NCBI GenBank assembly: GCA_036399715.1
Contig: DASWMO010000337.1
Coordinates: 1-7,582, forward strand
Length of the DNA stretch: 7,582 nt
Source: DASVSE01 sp036399715
GTDB taxonomy: Bacteria > Bacteroidota > Rhodothermia > Rhodothermales > Rubricoccaceae
Direction of reading: 5' to 3'
The notes below the pieces were generated by a model that was not told the DNA's origin, made no database searches, and saw only the letters and a program-made list of their open reading frames with translations. Shown here piece by piece: positions 5,945-7,582 of the stretch; the first letter of the stretch is position 1; each line of letters opens with the position of its first letter. The position numbers and the translations under genes are program-made.

Positions 5945-6877
5945 ATGACCACAGATTCCACTATGGCCGACGTCCTCGTCGTCGGTGCCGGCCCGGCCGG
6001 CCTCGAAGCGGCCCTCGTCCTCGCCCGCGCAGGGCGCTCCGTCGTGGTGCTCGACGGCGGGCCAGGTCGCAACGCCCCGTCCGCCCACGCCTACAATGTC
6101 TTCACGCGCGACGGTACGCCGCCGGCTGAACTCCGCCGAATCGGGCGAGAGCAAGCCGAGCGCTACGGAGCCCGCTTCTTCAGCACTGAGGCCACCCACG
6201 CTACGGCCGATGCCGATGGCGTACGCGTGAGCCTCGCGGACGGCACGGAGGTCACCGCGCGCCGTCTTCTCCTCGCGACGGGTGTCGTAGACGAGTTGCC
6301 GGCGATCCCCGGTCTCGCCAAGGCGTGGGGCGAGACGGTCGTCCACTGTCCCTACTGCCACGGCTACGAGCTTCGGGGCCGGCCCACGGCTGTCTTGTCC
6401 CGGGGTGAGATGGCGGCCGAGTTCGCGCGCACGCTGACAGGCTGGACCGACCGCCTGACGCTCGTCACCGACGGCCCGGCCGACCTCACGGGCGAGCAGC
6501 GCGCCTAGCTGGACACGCTTGGCGTCGCCGTGGATGAGCGGCCCGTCTCTGCGCTCGACGTGGATGGCCGCGACGTGCGTGCGGTCGTGTTCGAGGACGG
6601 CGCCCGGCTGGATGTCACCGCCGTCTACGTCCGTCCGCCTCAGCGGCTGCGCGGGCCGCTCCCGGCCGCGCTCGGCCTCGACCTCACCGAGGCGGGCCTC
6701 GCTCAGACCGACGCCTCCGGGCGCACGAGCGTGCCCACGGTCTGGGCGTGCGGCGACATGACGACGCCGATGCAGGCGGTTCAGATGGTGGCCTCTGCTG
6801 GCTTCGCCGCTGCGGCGATGCTCAACCACGAACTCATCGCGGCCGGGCACGGCTACATCCCGCCGCAAGCATCCTGA
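5945..6877 (+). pseudogene. Thioredoxin-reductase-like FAD/NAD(P) oxidoreductase interrupted by TAG
   Basis: The frame encodes a class II pyridine-nucleotide-disulfide-type flavoprotein of the usual ~310-residue length. Visible parts are the FAD motif G-A-G-P-A-G (Gly14, 16, 19), LLLATGVVDELP (108-119), the redox pair Cys135-Cys138 in HCPYCHGYE, an NAD(P)-binding helix near 150-160, and ACGD (268-271) with a long conserved helix after it. Such enzymes pass electrons from NAD(P)H through FAD to a disulfide, or act as thiol oxidases; CPYCHGYE is typical of the thioredoxin-reductase-like oxidases. Codon 188 (6506-6508) is TAG, where the context (EQRA-stop-LDTLGV) suggests a former CAG Gln. Both sides stay in one frame for 310 codons with no other lesion, so the loss is recent, a sequence error, or read through. 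The first Gly of the NAD(P) motif is Ser152. An ATG at 5963 is an alternative start. Confidence 0.82.
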
Positions 6878-6912
6878 GCACCCCGGTCGTCGACTCGCTC
6901 GTTGCCGGGTTA

Positions 6913-6958
6913 GACGGACGGTACACGAGCCTCGCCGAGCGTGTGTTCACCGTCCGTC
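6913..6958. repeat. 46-bp interrupted palindrome after the flavoprotein gene
   Basis: GACGGACGGT (6913-6922) is the exact reverse complement of ACCGTCCGTC (6949-6958), 26 bases apart. Inside, CAC (6924-6926) can pair with GTG (6941-6943), and CTCGCCGAG is a near-palindrome at the centre (6931-6939). As RNA it would fold into a long hairpin 35 bases past the flavoprotein stop; there is no T-run. It could be a terminator, an RNA-stability hairpin or a small element. Confidence 0.6.
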
Positions 6959-7060
6959 GCCTGGGTCGGCACCGGAACGCTCGCGCCAGACGGGAACGGT
7001 AAACTGCGCGGCGACCACGTTCGGCCGCGGCGCCTAGCCAGAAGTCCAGACGCCTCACCC

Positions 7061-7067
7061 GAGAGGA
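7061..7067 (+). promoter_or_regulatory. Shine-Dalgarno site before short frame at 7075
   Basis: GAGAGGA sits seven bases before GTG 7075-7077, ideal spacing and rare in this window, which supports that the short frame there is or was a translated gene. Confidence 0.45.
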
Positions 7068-7074
7068 CCACCCC

Positions 7075-7299
7075 GTGATCCCCCACCTTCCCGGGCTCCT
7101 TCTGGGCCTGTTCCTCCTCTCAACGTGAGACCGGTGTGTCGCCGAGCCGGAGCTCTCGGCTGAAGTCAGACGGGGCCGAGCGCCGTCAGATGGCGGAGGC
7201 AACGTCCTCAGGATTCGATATCAGGCCACCCCTGCGAGTTTCGCAGAAGAGGTGGAGTGCGAAATCCAGTTTCGCAGAATAGCCGGGGTGCGAAACTGA
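7075..7299 (+). pseudogene. Possible remnant of a small lipoprotein-like gene
   Basis: From GTG 7075 the frame reads MIPHLPGLLLGLFLLST and stops at TGA 7126-7128. The 17 residues look like a signal peptide, and the stop falls just where a lipoprotein cysteine (TGC/TGT) would be expected after LLST, one base from TGA. Past the stop the same frame stays open to 7297-7299. The gene, if real, either makes a 17-residue hydrophobic peptide or is broken. The part after about 7237 consists of the dyad repeats, so any original coding end may be lost. I do not recognise a family. Confidence 0.3.
7237..7297. repeat. Two tandem 31-bp dyad repeats (TTTCGCA-N12-TGCGAAA)
   Basis: Unit 1 has TTTCGCA at 7239-7245 and TGCGAAA at 7258-7264. 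Unit 2 has the same words at 7270-7276 and 7289-7295, extended to a 9-bp perfect arm pair AGTTTCGCA/TGCGAAACT (7268-7276 and 7289-7297). Both loops are exactly 12 bases and the units repeat at 31 bases, about three helical turns. They agree at 24 of 31 positions: arms and the GAA after the left arm are constant, the loop centres differ. An extra TGCGA at 7233-7237 precedes unit 1. This fits a paired protein-binding operator or an intergenic repeat family. Confidence 0.7.
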
Positions 7300-7317
7300 C
7301 GGCCGGTAGATGATCCA

Positions 7318-7353
7318 AACGCCCCGCTCCGGACTGATCCGGGGCGGGGCGTT
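7318..7353. terminator. Strong 16-bp hairpin, probable terminator
   Basis: AACGCCCCG (7318-7326) pairs with CGGGGCGTT (7345-7353), and the stem continues through CTCCGGA (7327-7333) with TCCGGGG (7338-7344), one G-U pair and a CTGA loop. This is the strongest hairpin in the window. Neither side has a true T-run (plus side CTGCGTCGG, minus side TGGATCATC), so it may need help to terminate. It lies 20 bases after the dyad repeats. Confidence 0.62.
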
Positions 7354-7383
7354 CTGCGTCGGTTTCGCTCCACATCGTGGAAA

Positions 7384-7400
7384 GGGGCTGTCTCTCAAAC
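7384..7400. mobile_element. Possible insertion-sequence terminal repeat
   Basis: GGGGCTGTCTCTCAAAC resembles the ends of some insertion sequences, whose inverted repeats often begin GGGGCTGTCTCA. A putative gene starts 97 bases further in. The matching opposite end would lie beyond the window, so this is recognition by resemblance only. Confidence 0.25.
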
Positions 7401-7496
7401 GACCGTCTACTAGCGTCACTACGGACATCGGCTAACGGACAACGCAGGATCACCCCCCGACGCCGCGCATTGAAAAAGCCCAGAGTCATAACCGCG

Positions 7497-7582
7497 ATGT
7501 CTAGCACCCCTCTTCCAACGTGCCGGGAGCACGGGCACGATCGCTACCACCACGCCGTGGACGCCGAGTTGGAATACACAGG
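7497..7582 (+). CDS. Possible start of an unrecognised gene (runs off right edge)
   Basis: From ATG 7497 a plus-strand frame stays open to the window end, giving 28 residues that begin MSSTPLPTCREHGHDRY. The stretch is rich in His (13, 15, 18, 19) with one Cys (9). There is no Shine-Dalgarno match. It could be a transposase if the repeat at 7384 is an insertion-sequence end, or an ordinary gene, or chance. A minus-strand frame across the same bases is also open, so strand is not certain. Confidence 0.3.
   Translation, partial: MSSTPLPTCREHGHDRYHHAVDAELEYT

Larger units (their letters stand above)
6878..7496. other. Gene-poor region with repeats and remnants
   Basis: No intact gene of normal size is supported in these 619 bases. 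Reading frames on both strands run through obvious inverted repeats or are Arg/Pro-rich shadows. The stretch holds, in order, a 46-bp interrupted palindrome, a short signal-peptide-like frame with a good ribosome site, two tandem TTTCGCA/TGCGAAA dyads, a strong hairpin and a possible insertion-sequence end. The last ~120 bases look less GC-rich than the rest. The mix suggests accessory or decaying DNA. Confidence 0.5.

Noticed and set aside
5942..6868. 308-residue minus-strand frame exactly opposite the flavoprotein
   Set aside because: Although unbroken while the plus frame has a TAG, its composition is Arg/Gly/His-rich without motifs, whereas the plus strand shows FAD, CxxC and ACGD motifs in order.
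7237..7297. Minimal CRISPR array
   Set aside because: Only two units, 12-base loops in place of spacers, and each unit is itself a palindrome; a CRISPR array needs longer repeats and spacers.
7472..7496. Sigma70-type promoter TTGAAA ... CATAAC before 7497
   Set aside because: The spacing between the two boxes is about 11 bases, far from the usual 17.
7208..7507. 99-residue minus-strand frame near the right end
   Set aside because: It runs through both dyad repeats and the 16-bp hairpin, so it is unlikely to be coding.

Overview
This window is GC-rich (roughly two-thirds G+C by eye). It carries compact bacterial genes that mostly lack a Shine-Dalgarno sequence. A LytS-type kinase with a LytTR regulator, a secreted esterase and DUF1624/DUF2946-like small families point to a GC-rich member of the Bacteroidota/Rhodothermota group. 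That placement is inferred from protein style and not proven. No rRNA, tRNA or CRISPR array was seen.

Layout. Positions 1-2483 hold three minus-strand genes. In transcription order these are a DUF1624-type multi-pass membrane acyltransferase (1227-2483), a small secreted DUF1579-like protein (630-1178) and the first 120 residues of a secreted alpha/beta-hydrolase esterase that runs off the left edge. Reading away from them on the plus strand are a LytS-type sensor kinase (from about 2709 to 3836) and its LytTR response regulator (3833-4642), joined by an ATGA overlap. A GNAT acetyltransferase (4681-5280) follows. Next come a small exported His/Cys protein (5434-5769), a hairpin-rich gap, and a thioredoxin-reductase-like flavoprotein gene (5945-6877) interrupted by one in-frame TAG.

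The last 700 bases look like accessory or decaying DNA. They contain a 46-bp interrupted palindrome, a short signal-peptide-like reading frame stopped at codon 18, two 31-bp-spaced dyads of the form TTTCGCA-N12-TGCGAAA, a strong 16-bp hairpin, a sequence resembling an insertion-sequence end, and the possible start of another gene at the right edge.

How the genes may work together. The kinase and regulator form a complete signalling pair. The shared intergenic region (2484-2708) makes the divergent membrane acyltransferase a natural candidate target, alongside autoregulation. The acyltransferase, small secreted protein and esterase may form a cell-envelope or acyl-group operon. The small CxxC protein resembles those found beside metal-related TonB receptors, but no receptor is present. 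No fully new system can be demonstrated. The best leads are the interrupted flavoprotein and the tandem dyad repeats.
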